Source of the DNA: Toxorhynchites rutilus septentrionalis
Taxonomy: Eukaryota; Arthropoda; Insecta; Diptera; Culicidae
Assembly (NCBI RefSeq): GCF_029784135.1
Contig: NC_073745.1
Span: 308,650,834 to 308,714,833 of the forward strand
DNA: 64,000 bases
Reading direction: 5' to 3'
A program made the position numbers and the translations under genes. The notes under the pieces are model-generated. The model did no database searches. It was not told the origin of the DNA and saw only the letters and a list, made by a program, of their open reading frames with translations. Shown here one piece after another: positions 1-12,037 of the stretch (position 1 is the stretch's first letter; each line of letters starts with the position of its first letter).

Positions 1-390
1 GCTCTTGGTGACACCGTTCATCCGCGCTATCATGCTAAACGAAGAGCTTCACCACAACAGCGACAACATGCTCCAATCGCTGTTCAATTTGAACTGAGTG
101 GATTTCCGAGCGGCGCTCGCTTATATACCGATTGGTGATTTCAATAGCCTGTTTTGAAAGCAATTTTAAGACTATTGAAACAAGTTTTCGGATCAGAAAG
201 TAACAAGTATAGAACGCGTAGAAAATTTATTTTTCGAGTGAAGTGTTTATCATACCATTTCGTTCAGTTGTTTAGGAGCTATTAACGCTCAAAATCTCGG
301 TCTCCGGCGTAACGCTTTCGTTTTCGAAACTTTGATTTTACACCCCGGTATAGAAATGAAAGACGTAGTCCTACGTCAAAAAGGGATAAA
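1..390 (-). repeat. Histone-promoter-like repeat, block A copy 1
   Basis: This block is related to 15335-15600 and 16817-17230. Shared landmarks are the GAGCGGG/GAGCGGC stretch, the 'tattgaaacaa' segment, 'atcataccatttcgttcag', and the terminal palindrome at about 361-379. Read on the minus strand it has a CCAAT box (131-135), TATATAA (121-127) and TCAGT (93-97). The TATA-to-initiator distance is about 32 nt, typical of an insect core promoter. The gene that would start downstream runs off the window edge, and I cannot identify it. The repeat relationship is seen directly; the link to histone genes is inferred from the other copies. Confidence 0.55.
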
Positions 391-759
391 AAAAACCGAA
401 ACCGTTGAATACCTAGTCCACCAACTTCAAAGCGTTATATTTAAAGCCTAAACTTTTATATTGATGAAAAAGTGGTTTCACATAAGTGGTTTTGGGTGGA
501 ATCACCGTACCTGATACCAACAAATAGAAGAAGCAGGTAAAAATTTTGAGAAAACCAGTTTTTAGTCGTTTTCTTGCAGGTGCGTCAAATGAAATTCGAA
601 CAAACGATTCAATTATGATCTTAATTACGAATGATGTATATTGTCTTGAGCTAGCGTATTCTCGAAGGGTTCACAATCAACTACACATTCCATTCGACGA
701 TTTAGAACAGCTCATTTGATTGAACAGTGAACAATCAATATTTTTAATGTATTGAAAAA
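391..759. other. No recognisable feature
   Basis: AT-rich sequence between two histone-spacer-like repeats. I see no open frame of note, no inverted termini and no clear similarity to other parts of the window. Confidence 0.5.
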
Positions 760-925
760 ATTATTGCATGTTGTGTTGAAGACACGACCGCATTGTTGAC
801 GTAGAACTACGCTGTTATTTCATTCAACTCGCTCGTTTATAACTTCGGATATTATTGCAGAATTCTAGAAATAATTGTTTAGTATGATCGTTTGGTCGCC
901 CTGAAATGGTTTTCTTTATTGTAGA
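760..925 (-). repeat. Histone-spacer-like repeat, block B copy 1
   Basis: On the minus strand this contains, in order, a decayed histone-type stem-loop (TTTCAGGGCGACC), the palindromic ACGTAG motif (about 799-810), and the hairpin GTCGTGT...ACACAAC (about 770-789). The same three landmarks occur in the same order at 27598-27750 and 42408-42560. The left arm of the stem-loop is degraded here. Confidence 0.55.
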
Positions 926-1560
926 ATCAGTTGTTGATGATTGATTTTTGCCCTCGAAGAACAATACACTAGCTGATAGTAAGACGCAGTTTGTTTCATG
1001 TCAATACATTGAAAATTTACCCCGAACGCTATTCCGGTGGCCTCTTTTGCAATTGACATGCACTCGGCTACAGTCGATTGTATACTTACCAGCACCCGGC
1101 ACCATTAGTCCATATTTCATAACTACATCAATCTATAATTAGCACCGCATGAAAACAAGAACAATAGCAATACAAGAGTACAAATATCATGCTACATATT
1201 ATTAAGTATTGCCTCAGTGGAATCGTACCTCTAGACATCCAAACAAGCAGTCAACATACCATGCATACAGAGCCATACATTGGTGGCTCGAAGCGGCTAG
1301 GAATATATAAATACTTCTCATCATTTAGCGCTATTCTCAAAAAAAACGCTTTTGTTAATATTACTGGCCTCGAATAAAGATGCATTACTTTCTCATGCTT
1401 GAAATAAGCGCGGCTGTTATTCATAGTGAAGAAAGTTTGGCTACTTGCAAGCAAAACCAAATCACATACAAAATTCCAGAACGACATTTACTTTCTTGGT
1501 GACTAAATAAACGAAATAATCTCTTTCTGTGAAACTCAATAAACTCTAAAATAGTAGCAT
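926..1560. other. No recognisable feature
   Basis: AT-rich, with only short overlapping open frames on both strands whose composition is not protein-like. I see no repeat ends. Confidence 0.45.
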
Positions 1561-1830
1561 TGGAATTGTCTGGGGAAATCGGCATTGCAAAATAGATGCA
1601 AGCTGCGGGTACTTTTGTACTCGTTCGCGTTTGTGCAAATTGGAATGTTTCCCTAACACAGACTTCAAAACCATGGAGCCAGGGTAAATCGGCATTGCAA
1701 AATAGATGCGAGCTGCGGGTTTTTTGCAAACTGGGATGTGTTTCCCCAATACGGATTCCGAAACCAAGAAGTTGGTAAAATCGGCATTGCAGATACATTC
1801 AGTCTGCAATACTTTTATACCTCCAAGCAT
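1561..1830 (+). repeat. Minisatellite array of ~85-100 bp units (copy 1)
   Basis: About three units carry the signature words GGGAAATCGGCATTGCAAA and CCCTAACACAGACTTCAAA. The same unit recurs at 16165-16335, 31515-31650 (inverted) and 58185-58870. Apparent open frames here on both strands are by-products of the repeat. In three of the four places the array lies next to histone-spacer-like blocks. Confidence 0.75.
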
Positions 1831-4800
1831 GGCAGCATGGTTATTAAGTGTGTCTAGTGGAATATAAAGCTGTACATTGCTCTATCAGATTTCTATTTGT
1901 TCCGGTCCATGACGTCGGCCCGTTCTGAAGAGCGATTCCGATCCTATGGAGGTATAAAAAAAATGGGTCGCTTCAGAGCAATTATACTTCGACCAGCGCG
2001 GAATTCAGGTGTTGACTGAAAGAACAACACATTGGTATAAGTGAGTAGTTTCCTCAAAATATCACAATCTCAAAACTAGTGAAAAAATCCAAAAAAGTGA
2101 TATCGTTTGGGGTGCCATTTTCATAATTTGCCGGGGGCGCTGTCTACCCTCACTACGCCACTGGTTCCAAGTAAAACAAACAATCAAAACAATCGAGCAC
2201 CACTCGAATGTTTGGAACGTAATCACCTGTGCGACCCAATCCTTATTTGCGTTTATCCAGGGTCTCATGGGTATCGTGCAACTGAAATCTTGAGAATCTA
2301 AAAAAATACAAACATTTGCATTTTATACGGATCTTATCCAATTATCTTTCCCTTTTATGTGGGCACCAATATTTGGCCCTGTAAAACAATTCCTCCGCAG
2401 TAATCATCAGACAGCTCGAAAACAACCCCCGGTTGACAATTCCATCGAACGCCACGCACTTCGAGATCAACAGCATTTGTTTTGCCTCTCGTCGGATTAC
2501 CGATAAATCCCCCAACAAATCGCCCACATATGACACAAATCACCAATTGACGCCAGTTCCGTCAAAAACTTCGCCCTCCCTCCCCAAACGACCCATCACA
2601 TTCTTCTGTTGTGTTTGGCCCCATCACATCCCCGCGCGCATCCTGCCCGCGAACGGAAGCAGTACTTCAGTTTTTCCCGCACCGCCGACTCCCAGAAGCG
2701 TTTCAATGCGATCGTAAAGTGCTGCCGCTCTTCAGCGCTTCCGTGTCAGCACGCGCCTTGTGAAAACATAATAAAAAGAGCAATATAAAAATTAACTTCT
2801 TCTTTATCCGCCTCGCCCAAAAGTCGAGCCCGGGAGATGGGAGTCGGAAGGAGAAGGGAAGCACACCTCTCGTTTTATGCGAACGACCTGTGTCAGGTAT
2901 GACGACGACGACGACCACGCGATGACGGTGACGATGATGACGATGATTTTTCCTCTTTTCCCAGTGATTACCGTCACGGTTCGCGTAAAAGTTGCCCCGG
3001 GGTTCAGTCACACCCCCACCCTCTCACGCGTTTATCCTCCCATCCAGCCAGCGCAAACAACAAGAAAGCGATGAAGGAAGTTGTAATAATTGTGATTTTC
3101 ACGAGAGTTTCCCGCGAGGGACTCGTTGTGGCAATGAAAATTCATTGAAAAATATGTTACCCTCGCACGCGCCATGCGCTCCCCTCGAGAAGTGAGGGGT
3201 GATGGGATGTTGTAACGACTCACTTTATTTGGGTTGGCCCAGAGGAAACATTAGTGTTTGTATTTGAACAAGTTCATTTTGTCGGAAGACTTGCTTCAGA
3301 TGCTGGCAGGTAGTTTTATTGCGATTATGTACTGAATACATAAAATGTGTTTGTTATGATTCTACGGGGACAAATCGAGAGTTCAGTGGAGCACACTGAA
3401 CTGCCGCTCTCTAATCTGGGACTTTCCACGTGGGTGCAGAACTATAAATAGTTTCCGTCGGCAAGATGCTCCGATGCACCAAACCACCGTTTCGCTTGAC
3501 TCACTTTTTCAAGGATCGTTAATTTTGCCCAGCATTGTGATCTGTCACGTGACGACCCTCCCACGCGCCGGAAAGGCGGAGATCTTCGTGCAGCCCGCGT
3601 AGCTGTCACTAGTTCATCAACATCATCTCCCCGGCGGCATCAGCGAATGAAAATTGCCTCCCCCCACTTCCCTCCATGGGTATGCAATCGCCCACAGAAC
3701 AGCCGTCGCCAGCCGAATGGCTGTTGTAACAAGATAAAATCACGGTGTGACAATGACAGCAAGGGGCTGCGCTCCGCTCGTTGGTATAAGGTTCAGAAAA
3801 CACAAAAGCATCATGTCATGTGAGTGGAAACTCTCTGCTGCCACGACCAACTTCCACGCCTCTCATCATCCTCGTCCCGGTAATCTTCGCCCCCACCCCC
3901 ACCCCAAGTAGACTGGGAGTCCTCCCGAATGTGTGTACCCATCGGAAGTTAACGTCTTCCGCCGCCCTAACGAAGTGCGATGACGACAGTCGGTTGGTCC
4001 GTTGGTTGGTTGGTTGGTTCGTTGAATGGCATGAGACCTCCTCCAGACGCCATCAGTGTCATCCCAGTTGCGCGCTAGTTTTCCAGAAATTCTGATGGTT
4101 CTTCGCTTTGGCCCGCCGGAAGGCAGAAGGAGCGACGGGAGGAGGTTACATTCCCATAAAGTGTTTGCTATATTAACTTCTGCAAATGTACACGCGAAGT
4201 GTAGCGAGCGGATGCAGGAGGAAGAAACGGGGATGGCAGGGGGAGGGTGTATACGAGTTTTGGAGAATGCTTACAGCAAATATTACGTACATATTTTATG
4301 TTTATTAAACGTGAAAGGATGACACAAGGGCAAAAATTAACATTGTTTGCAATGCGCTCCATTCAACGCGTCGTAATTCGCAGACCCAGAAAGCAACGTG
4401 ACGTATGGGTAATGGGTTATTATTTTGGACTGTGCGATGATTTGGGTTCTTGGCAGAGGAATTGGGACGAAGATCGGAGTAGTATTCACATGATTTACCA
4501 GCCCCAGTGTGAACGTAAGCACGTGACTGGGAACCATAAATTGCCGTTGTTTTACATCTATATCGGTGTAAATATGCAACTTGAACTGCTTTAATTTTTA
4601 TGATTTCAGTTATTTCACTAAATATGGAAAATTATATTGTGCACAAATACTTCTACAGGATATTTCATGAACACTAAATACAATGTGTGAAATTTCTATA
4701 ATCCGTTTGTAACTTTAGATCCACTCAGTTTTTTTTAGTTTCCTGTGATATATAAGAACTCGTTACTCGAAAGCATTCAATCAGTTTCTACAACTTCTTC

Positions 4801-4959
4801 GACATACATATTCCGTTTATCGATACTGTATCCATACTGTATCTTGTCAGAATATTCACAAATTCTGGATAGCGTTTTGATCTAGTGCACATACCCAAAA
4901 TCTTCAAAACCTTTTCAGTGAACTGTGCCGAATTTTTTTTTATCCCTTTTGTTTATTTT
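1831..4959. other. Unique, partly GC-rich non-coding stretch
   Basis: Contains C-rich segments (about 2560-2700, 3600-3720, 3840-3910) and a GAC/GAT simple repeat at about 2900-2950. Many overlapping short frames occur on both strands, but none has the composition or conserved motifs of a protein. It looks like single-copy intergenic or intronic DNA. I see no splice-bounded exon that I can defend. Confidence 0.45.
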
Positions 4960-5165
4960 AGGCTCATTAGCATTTTAGCTGTAACAGAGCCGAATTTTTT
5001 TAATCGTGTACATTTCACATACATGTCACATGTTTACCATATCTATAATTAGCACATTACACAGTTGCCATTTTTTCGGCGTTAGAATATTCCCTTCTAT
5101 ACCATTGCATATGGTACACATTTACACAGTAGCCATTTAGGCGTGAGAGTTTTCCTTCTGTTCTT
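4960..5165. repeat. Dispersed repeat related to 59745-59945
   Basis: Shares 'gctcatt(t)agca.ttt/cagctgtaa', 'gccgaattt' and 'cacagtagccatttaggcgt' with 59745-59945, in the same order and spacing. It is probably the same degraded mobile element, most likely a LINE 3' region judging from the T-rich ends, but the class cannot be settled here. Confidence 0.5.
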
Positions 5166-5205
5166 CCATTATCCAGTTAGACAGGACAGCGGAGACAGTT
5201 GATTG

Positions 5206-5441
5206 ATCATTGTTGAGTTATTCATAGAACAGCAGCCTGATGTGTCTTGCAGAGCAGAGCAAGTTGTATGGATGAATCGATCTTATTTCGACCGTGGATC
5301 GAACTCCATCACTGATGATTGTTGCGTGGACGTAGTTATTCTGTAACAAGACAAAGATGGTCAATGAGGGTCCTAAGTTTTGAACTAACGATCGATCGCT
5401 TACTACGCGAACGCGCGACCAATGTGGCTACGGAGACCCCC
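5206..5441 (-). mobile_element. tRNA-derived SINE, family 1 (copy A)
   Basis: The minus strand begins GGGGTCTCCGTAGCCACATT and carries RNA polymerase III boxes: box A-like TAGCCACATTGG, followed about 30 nt later by a weak box B (GAGTTCAAAACTT). A ~150-nt body follows and ends TAACTCAACAATGAT. A near-identical full-length copy lies at 46990-47224, and a degraded one at 61320-61493. The structure resembles mosquito tRNA-related SINEs of the Feilai type; exact family membership is not checked. Confidence 0.75.
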
Positions 5442-6028
5442 TGAACTATGCCGATGTATTTAATCCAGCTTTTATGAACTGATGCGTCACCTATTACTAA
5501 CGATTGTTTCGTAGTAAAAGACGGGTACAAATAATAATGAAGCTTTTCTAAGTACCGTCGATGCGGGTGAGAATGGGTCAAAAACGGAGAAAGTTACAAC
5601 AGCGGTTGTCGCGGTTGGGCGGAAGCGAATTCTGCTCGTTAACTGGGCTGACCTTTCAAACGCCAAGAAACACCGAGGGGAACGTCAATAATGCACTCAA
5701 AAAAATATTAATTGAAATAAAAACTACACTGAAAGAAATAATTAGTAAATATAACGAACTTTTTGATAAATGCAACCACCGTGTTAATTATTGATTTAGT
5801 CTACCGTGCTAATTATTGATTTAGTGTACGAAGAGAAATTGTTAAACATATATCAAGCAGCACCATGACTCGAAAGCCGGATATCGACTACATTTACCAA
5901 GTGAAAATGCACGTGTTACGTCTTCAGTCTTCAGATATGACACATTCAAGTTTACGTATGCTATCGAGTAAAATAGACTAACCTCTGATGGGAATGTCAA
6001 TTGAATCTGACATTCATTTTACATACCA
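5442..6028. other. No recognisable feature
   Basis: AT-rich. A 77-residue open frame (5561-5794) shows no motif, and I do not call it. Confidence 0.45.
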
Positions 6029-6710
6029 CAGCAAACATTAAATCGCTTAACTTGGCGTATATAAAGTGAGATTGAATCAAAATCGTACATAATGTCGATA
6101 AAAGGATACATTGTGTACATTTAAAATCGTATAAAATGCGAAAACCACTATTTTATTTATCACTACACGAAATCGAAATATCTATACGAAATCATTTATG
6201 CATATCAGGCTGATGCAGTTTGTAATTTGCATGAACATTTTAATTAAATCAATGCAGTACTGCGTAAAAATTGTATAACCCCAGCAAACATTAAATCGTA
6301 TAACTTTTGCATATGCTAGGTCGCATATAAATTCGTATCAAATAAGAATCGCATAAAATATCAACCGAAGGATACATCATGTAAATCCGAAATCGTTTAA
6401 AATGCCAAAACACGATTTCCTATATGATTGATGGACTTGTATATCGGCATAACGATCATCCTACTATTGCGATAAGCAGTATTATATACGCACATTCTAT
6501 TCAGTTTATATAGCATTGTCGAGTCAAATCCCATATCAGTGTAAAAAGCATCGTATATCGTTATATGCGGTTTTATATGCGTATAAAATATATACGTATA
6601 TCGCCTACACTTTTACGTGTATATGCCAGTTATATGCATAATATACCACCCAAAATATTGGATAAATGATGATGTATACACGCTGGTTATACGATTTAAT
6701 GTTTGCTGGG
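6029..6710. mobile_element. MITE with perfect ~24-bp terminal inverted repeats
   Basis: The core element is 6280-6710 (431 bp). Its left end CCCAGCAAACATTAAATCG and right end CGATTTAATGTTTGCTGGG are exact inverted copies for at least 24 bp. A second left-end copy starts at about 6029 (CACAGCAAACATTAAATCG), so a related element is partly preserved just upstream and the two are nested or tandem. The interior is AT-rich and non-coding, full of TATA/CGTATA words. The target duplication is unclear. Confidence 0.8.
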
Positions 6711-7542
6711 TTCTTCAATTAGTCTTCAGCTGGCCCACTTCATCTATCGCACAAATATTGTGCCAGCGAAATTCTTCCAATTCTTGTACTTATCAAACAC
6801 TCTAGACGGCACCGACAACAAAATACCAGCGCAGATATGCATTACCAACTCGACAATCATTCAGCAGCAAAATACTTCGAGCGTGGAAGTGAACCCATCT
6901 GCAAATTATGCTAGCAGAAACAAGTGCCCAAGGTCGAAAAGTCTCGGACCTTCGCCACACAGTTCATTTGCACCATGTTCCGATTTTCTGCTTCTCAAAT
7001 CAATCGATTACATGTTGTGTGTTGAAATTTTATTCAATGGAAATAGATGAACATAACATAACCTTTTTTGTCATTATTGCAAGAACTGAACTGAACAACA
7101 ACACAAAAGCAACCCGATATTGATAAATTGGACGTTGGTCCGAAATCTCGAAAGCTGGATCGATGTTGAACCGATATTCTGCTATAAATGTTGACATTTG
7201 TATTTAACATTTACTCACGTAGAATGTACGAATAGTTAGCACAGTAGAAAGTGATGATCGAACTGGTCAGTCATAATAAAATTTGTTATATAAATATGTA
7301 CTAATAATTTCTCTCAGTGTATTGATGATTATAGATCTGTGATGCATTGGAGTACCCCTCACCAATGTTGTTGTTTATGTTATATATGACGTTCAACTGA
7401 TTTTTAACTGGATTATAGCACAGTTAACGAGCGCCCGATTAAAAAGCAACTCAGTTAAAGAACGCCTAGTTAGTGAACAAGTGCTGTACTAGTAATATCA
7501 AATATTGCGAATATTTTTGAAAGCTGTAAACCGTTTAGTCAT
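6711..7542. other. No recognisable feature
   Basis: Mixed AT-rich DNA. The open frames at 6703-7050 and 6908-7123 overlap each other, and neither shows a family motif. Confidence 0.4.
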
Positions 7543-7785
7543 GTGCACCCGTGGCCGAGTGGTTAGCGTCTCACATTATCATGCCGGGTGTCCGGGTTCG
7601 ATTCCCGTTCTGGCCGGGGGATTTTTCGTCAAAGAAATTTCCTTCGACTTGCACTGTGGTCACGCGTATTCAAGAGCTTGCCCCTCGGAATACATTCAAG
7701 GCGTGTTATTTGGCTTGAGAAATCTCAACTTAGTATTAGCAAATGACGCTAGTTAGTAAATACGTTGAGACGGCAAAAGTTCCAC
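7543..7785 (+). mobile_element. tRNA-derived SINE, family 2 (copy A)
   Basis: The head is tRNA-like: box A TGGCCGAGTGGTTAGC and box B GGTTCGATTCC, with Ser/Leu-type tRNA features. Its tRNA-unrelated body has landmarks 'cgtcaaagaaattt', 'cacgcgtattc' and 'attcaaggcgtgttatttgg'. A second copy is at 48105-48296 (minus) and a degraded one at 60786-60890. It is not called as a functional tRNA because the same body follows the head at each locus and the acceptor stem does not pair. Confidence 0.8.
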
Positions 7786-7926
7786 AGGAAACGTTAACGT
7801 CATTCAAGAAGAAACCGTTCAGTAGGAGACATATTTTCACAACTTTCAATTCATAATACTTAACTGTAGTACAAATAGTTATTGTTTAATAATTTATCAA
7901 AGTTTATGTGTAAATACAAGATATTA

Positions 7927-8383
7927 CTACGAGAGTCGTTCGCGGAAGAATAGAGTTAGGACAAAAAACAAGGTGATTTTTGTAATCTACGTTTCATTTT
8001 ATCACATTTTAAAACGCACGATAATACTCGGCCACATTCTGCTCGCGTAACTCAGGAGCAATTGAAAAAATTCAAATGGACTGTGTTCGAGCATCCTCCT
8101 TACTCCCCAGACCTCGCCCCTATCGACTATCACTTATTCCCGGTGATGAAACAGGCGTTTGGCGGTCAAACATCGTACTTCAAAAAGTTGGACGCTGCGC
8201 ACTTCGCGCTCGTAATAGAAAAACTCTTGTCACGCTATGAAAAATGCGTCGAACGTTACGGCGATTATGTAGAAAAATAGAAAATAAAACTTAGATCATG
8301 AAAATCACCTTGTTTTTTGTCCTAACTTTATTTTTCCTCGATTTCTGAGGCACTGAAACTTATGTTTTGAACGACCCTCGTAA
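7927..8383 (+). mobile_element. Internally deleted mariner-like element
   Basis: Ends CTACGAGAGTCGTTC (left) and GAACGACCCTCGTAA (right) are inverted copies flanked by TA (7925-7926, 8384-8385). A second pair of inverted words, AGTTAGGACAAAAAACAAGG (7953) and its complement (8308-8330), lies further in. The left terminus has lost about 30 bp relative to the right. Total length is about 457 bp against about 1.3 kb for a full mariner. Confidence 0.8.
8000..8280 (+). pseudogene. mariner transposase, C-terminal remnant (DD34D)
   Basis: The open frame encodes the last part of a mariner transposase. The second catalytic aspartate lies in HDNTRPHSA and the third in YSPDLAPIDYHLF. The spacing between these acidic residues is 34, the canonical mariner DD34D signature. 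The N-terminal helix-turn-helix and the first aspartate are missing, so it cannot be active. Confidence 0.85.
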
Positions 8384-8574
8384 TAGTAACTTTCTACTTT
8401 TTGACCCAATCTCACCCCCATCGACGGTACTTCTTTCATGTTGATAAAAAGCAATATGCACCAGTCCATTTCTTTCCGTAAATAATCAAACTTCCACCCA
8501 CGAAATTCCTAGTTAAAAAATATGATGGCACAGGGTTTCAGCAATCTTTTTCACCGTCAATTTACGATTTTTAA

Positions 8575-9068
8575 CACGTTGAGCCCCGGCCGAAATAGGG
8601 GACCGACAATGAACTTTTCGTCAGGCCCGTGTTGGTTCCAGCGAATCGATAGTGAACTTTTCTAAATGAGGGGCTCAGAATGCAAGGGGTGTAAGTGACT
8701 TGATCGATTTCTCTTCATCAACTTTTTATTTAGTTAATAACTCACCTGCAAAAACGTTCCAATTTAAGTTTGCTATACAATCCGATAGATGAGGTTCTGA
8801 CCTATCTTCCACAGTGCGAATTACAGCTGGGAATGTATTTGCAGATAAGTTATGATCAAAAGAGAGAGTCGATGTAGAGAAATCGATCAAATCACTTACA
8901 TCCCTTTCATTCTAAGCCCCTCAAATATCATTTTGCAACTTTGTTGTTGTCGTTCTAAATGCCGACACTCTCCGAACGAAAAGTCTACTGTCGGTCCGGT
9001 GAGATCGGCGCAAAAAAAGACGAAAAATTTAGTGTCAGTCCCCATGGACCGATGCGGGGCTTAACGTG
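8575..9068. mobile_element. TTAA-flanked MITE (piggyBac-type target)
   Basis: Flanked by TTAA at 8571-8574 and 9069-9072. The inverted ends are CACGTTGAGCCCCG and CGGGGCTTAACGTG (one small mismatch block), with a second inverted region GGACCGACA/TGTCAGTCC and AACTTTTCGTC/GACGAAAAA further in. There is no coding capacity. The TTAA duplication fits piggyBac-superfamily mobilisation, but the terminal CAC is not the classic CCC, so the superfamily is an inference. Confidence 0.7.
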
Positions 9069-9419
9069 TTAATAAAAAATTCACGGCTTTTGACGATGTT
9101 ATCAGAACAATTATCATATCCATATCCATATATTTTTTTTGGTTAAAAAAACACAATATTGTAATATCGTATTTTTTTTCCTTTTCATTACAGTCAACTC
9201 CAAAACAACAAGGTAGGTTGAATAAAATGCATTATATAATACATAGTACAAAGCAGGAAAAACATTGTGTGACTTATCAAGCTTTGTGTTATGATTTGTT
9301 TAATATTTGTTTATTTTGATTATAAAGACAACTTTAAACATTATTTTGAAGACGTCGATATGTTCGAGAGATATACTGAGTGTAGGCATGTGAAACTGGA
9401 ATTCACTCATTGATAGTTA

Positions 9420-10393
9420 GGGTAAGTGGGGGGAATTTGGACCCTCTAAACAAATCGCCTAATATTTCCAAACCAATACGGTCTAAATAAAAAATGTCAC
9501 ATTGAACACTTAGCTACACCTGTTTTCTCTGAATCAATAATGTTTAATCATTATATCAAGCTTCAAACTACCAAATATATCATAAAATAAAAGAGATGAT
9601 TTTTGGACATTAAAATTTGATGTGGGGTGATTTGGTCCAGTGTGTGTTTCATGGAAAAAAAAACATACTTATGTTTATGTAAAGTAATACAAGATAATAT
9701 TACAATCAGTAACAATGTTCTGAGATCGATACCAGGTGTCTTGGCCAGATTCCTGACCAGATAAATTGCATTAAGACCATTTCGAATTATGCATTGATCT
9801 TTTCACTGTTTTTCGAGCATTTTCAAACTCTTTTGATGCTTGGTCAAAGAAAATCCTTCCCTGATGGTCTGCGTTGTTCTTTCAAGCTCCTACTTCTTAC
9901 AACGTTGTCTGCCCATCCTTTTTTTTTTAATTCAGCGACATCTGGAATCAATTAGACCAAAGAAAAGCTTCAAACCTGTAGGACCAATTCACCTCACAGA
10001 AACGTGTCCATGTCACCCACACAACATGCAAAAATTGAAATGTAAATAATTCCATTTATTTTTATCAAAATAACAGTTTCGTTGCATCAAATTGTTACTC
10101 TCCTGTAGGCGAACAGAACTTTACTGTACGATACACGAAAAGTTTGTTTCATCAGCGGAACAAAAACTTAAAACCACGATAAAAAAAACTCACATTTCCT
10201 GACAAGTGCTTGCTGTGTTCATGCTACCGTTTCTCTCCATCTTTTAAATTTTACCAAAGTTTTTTTTTACGTTAGGTACATACGATTCAACAATAGAAGG
10301 TGATGACATTATAAAAATTCCAAGTTGAGCTGTACTTTTTGAGAAAAACGGGTAGTCTAAATCACCCCGTATGACCAAATCACGTCAACTTAC
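9420..10393. mobile_element. Non-autonomous DNA element with GGGTAAGTGGGG-type ends
   Basis: Begins GGGTAAGTGGGGGGAATTTGG after TA. It ends with the diverged inverse (10340-10393: CACCCC, TGACCAAATCACG, AACTTAC). Similar words recur inside (GTGGGGTGATTTGG at about 9620) and at 31845 and 32400. It is non-coding and abuts the next Tc1-like element, sharing the TA dinucleotide. Confidence 0.5.
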
Positions 10394-10396
10394 ATA

Positions 10397-11970
10397 CAGT
10401 GGTAGACATTCGTTTAGCCGCACCCAATTTTTCCTCAATATTTTTAAAAATAAGTCAATTATTTGTACAGTTTAGTTCATAAAAGACGATTATTGTTGAT
10501 TTTCATCGAATTCATTCTAAAAAAAGTATAAATACACTTTTTGTTTTCTTAGTAATTGAAATATGTGGAATCAGGGTGGACATTCGTTTAGCCGCATCCT
10601 AAAATTTAAATAAAAGAAAATTTGTGCGGCAAATTTCGAGTCCAACCGGAAGCTAATATTTAGTATGTCCACCTCCATTTTGGACCACTTTGAAAACTCG
10701 TTTTGGCATCGAGTCAGACAGCTTTTAAAGTGTTACCATATTGATTATAGCCCAACACACTCCAGAATTACTACCTTGAGGCTGGAAATGTTGTCAAATT
10801 GTCATCCGTTTGCATAGACCATCTCGGCCAAGATTCTCCATAAATTCTCTATGGGATTGCAATCGGCTGCAAGCAGGTCATTCAAGAAGCGGAATGTCCT
10901 TCTCGGCAAACCATGCCTTCGATTGCTTGGAAAAGTGGATCTATGCATTATCCTGCTGAAAAAACGATATCCTCGGTAGCGTTATTCTCAATATGGCCAA
11001 TCAAGGACGTTCCTCCAGTAATTGAAGATACTTTTCGGAGTTCATTCGGGTGAAAATAAAACAAATGGGATGTTTGCTGTGATAGGAAACGGCTCCCCAC
11101 ACTGTCAAACTTCCGCCCCCAAAGTTTCGCTTCGATCTCACGACATTCCGTCGACTTAAATTGTACCAATAGCAACTGTAACAGTCCGGGCCAACATTTC
11201 ACCATTCCATGTATTGCCGGGCGAAAATGAGATGGTTCTGCTTATGGATGGCGGTCAGTTTCGGCTTCCCTTGAGGTTTCTTCCACGTGATGTTTGGTGA
11301 CTCATTCAAGATGCGCGCAATATGCCTCTTCGTTACTGGAACAACCGATTCTGCCTTAATGTATGAGCAGGACATCGTTTCCTGGTTGCATCGTTTCTTA
11401 TTCGACCTTTAAGACGCAAAGTAACTTTGGTATTCCCATTTGTTGGTCGTTTCATCCCATATTTTTGGCACTATTTACAGAAATTCCGTACCACTTTCTC
11501 AGATCGACCAATTTTTGTTACGATCGAGCGATTAGAAAACTTTTGTTCACTGAATATCTTTATTATTTTCCGCCCCTCTTCCGTCAATAGAATACCTTTC
11601 GCCATTCCTTTAAATTCTACGTAGATCACTAATCTGACCAACTTCTTACGTTGCACATCTAATATTTACCTTGTAAATTGAACATTCCCAAGTATTTTTT
11701 TCAAAAAAGACAGACAAAGGCTTGGTGATTATGCGAAAACCTGCTGATTTTTATGCCCTGCGGCTAAACGTATGTCTCGGGAAACAACGACGTTTGAATG
11801 TTTATATCCACCGATGCCGCCTTGTGTGTGTGTGATTATGACGCACGTCCTTTCAATAAAATTGACTTAAATATACTACCACTACAGTAAAAAAGTATCC
11901 CGCAAAAAGAACATTCCTTGTTGTTTTGTAAGTGTTTCAAGGTTTTTCCAAGTGCGGCTAAATTGTTAAC
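10397..11970 (-). mobile_element. Tc1-like transposon with double (IR/DR-like) terminal repeats
   Basis: The left outer end CAGTGGTAGACATTCGTTTA follows TA at 10395-10396. A second copy of GACATTCGTTTAGCCGCA lies 176 bp further in (10577). On the right, inverted copies occur at about 11760-11786 (inner, TGCGGCTAAACGTATGTC) and about 11952-11968 (outer, decayed TGCGGCTAAATTG). Two repeats per end is the IR/DR arrangement known from some Tc1-family elements such as Sleeping Beauty. Confidence 0.7.
10800..11605 (-). pseudogene. Tc1-like transposase pseudogene
   Basis: The minus strand starts with a Tc1-type helix-turn-helix (MAKGILLTEE..., then FSEQKFSNRSIVTKIGRSEK). Further on come WGAV-like and QQDNA motifs, and a CNPIEN-like end of the catalytic domain. 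In-frame stops interrupt it right after QDNA (about 10945) and near 10880, and several frame changes lie between the HTH and catalytic parts. It is inactive. Confidence 0.75.
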
Positions 11971-12037
11971 ATATAATTACAAAATTATTGACACTAAAAT
12001 AAATATATTAACCCAATTATCGAATTCCTCATGTCAA

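Noticed and set aside
1421..1830. Minus-strand 125- and 94-codon frames with repeated FAMPI/LQCRF words
   Set aside because: The repeated words arise from the ~90-bp minisatellite units, also open at other array copies.
7543..7620. Functional tRNA-Ser/Leu gene
   Set aside because: Box A and box B are good, but the acceptor stem does not pair and the same non-tRNA body follows in a second copy at 48105-48296. It is a SINE head.
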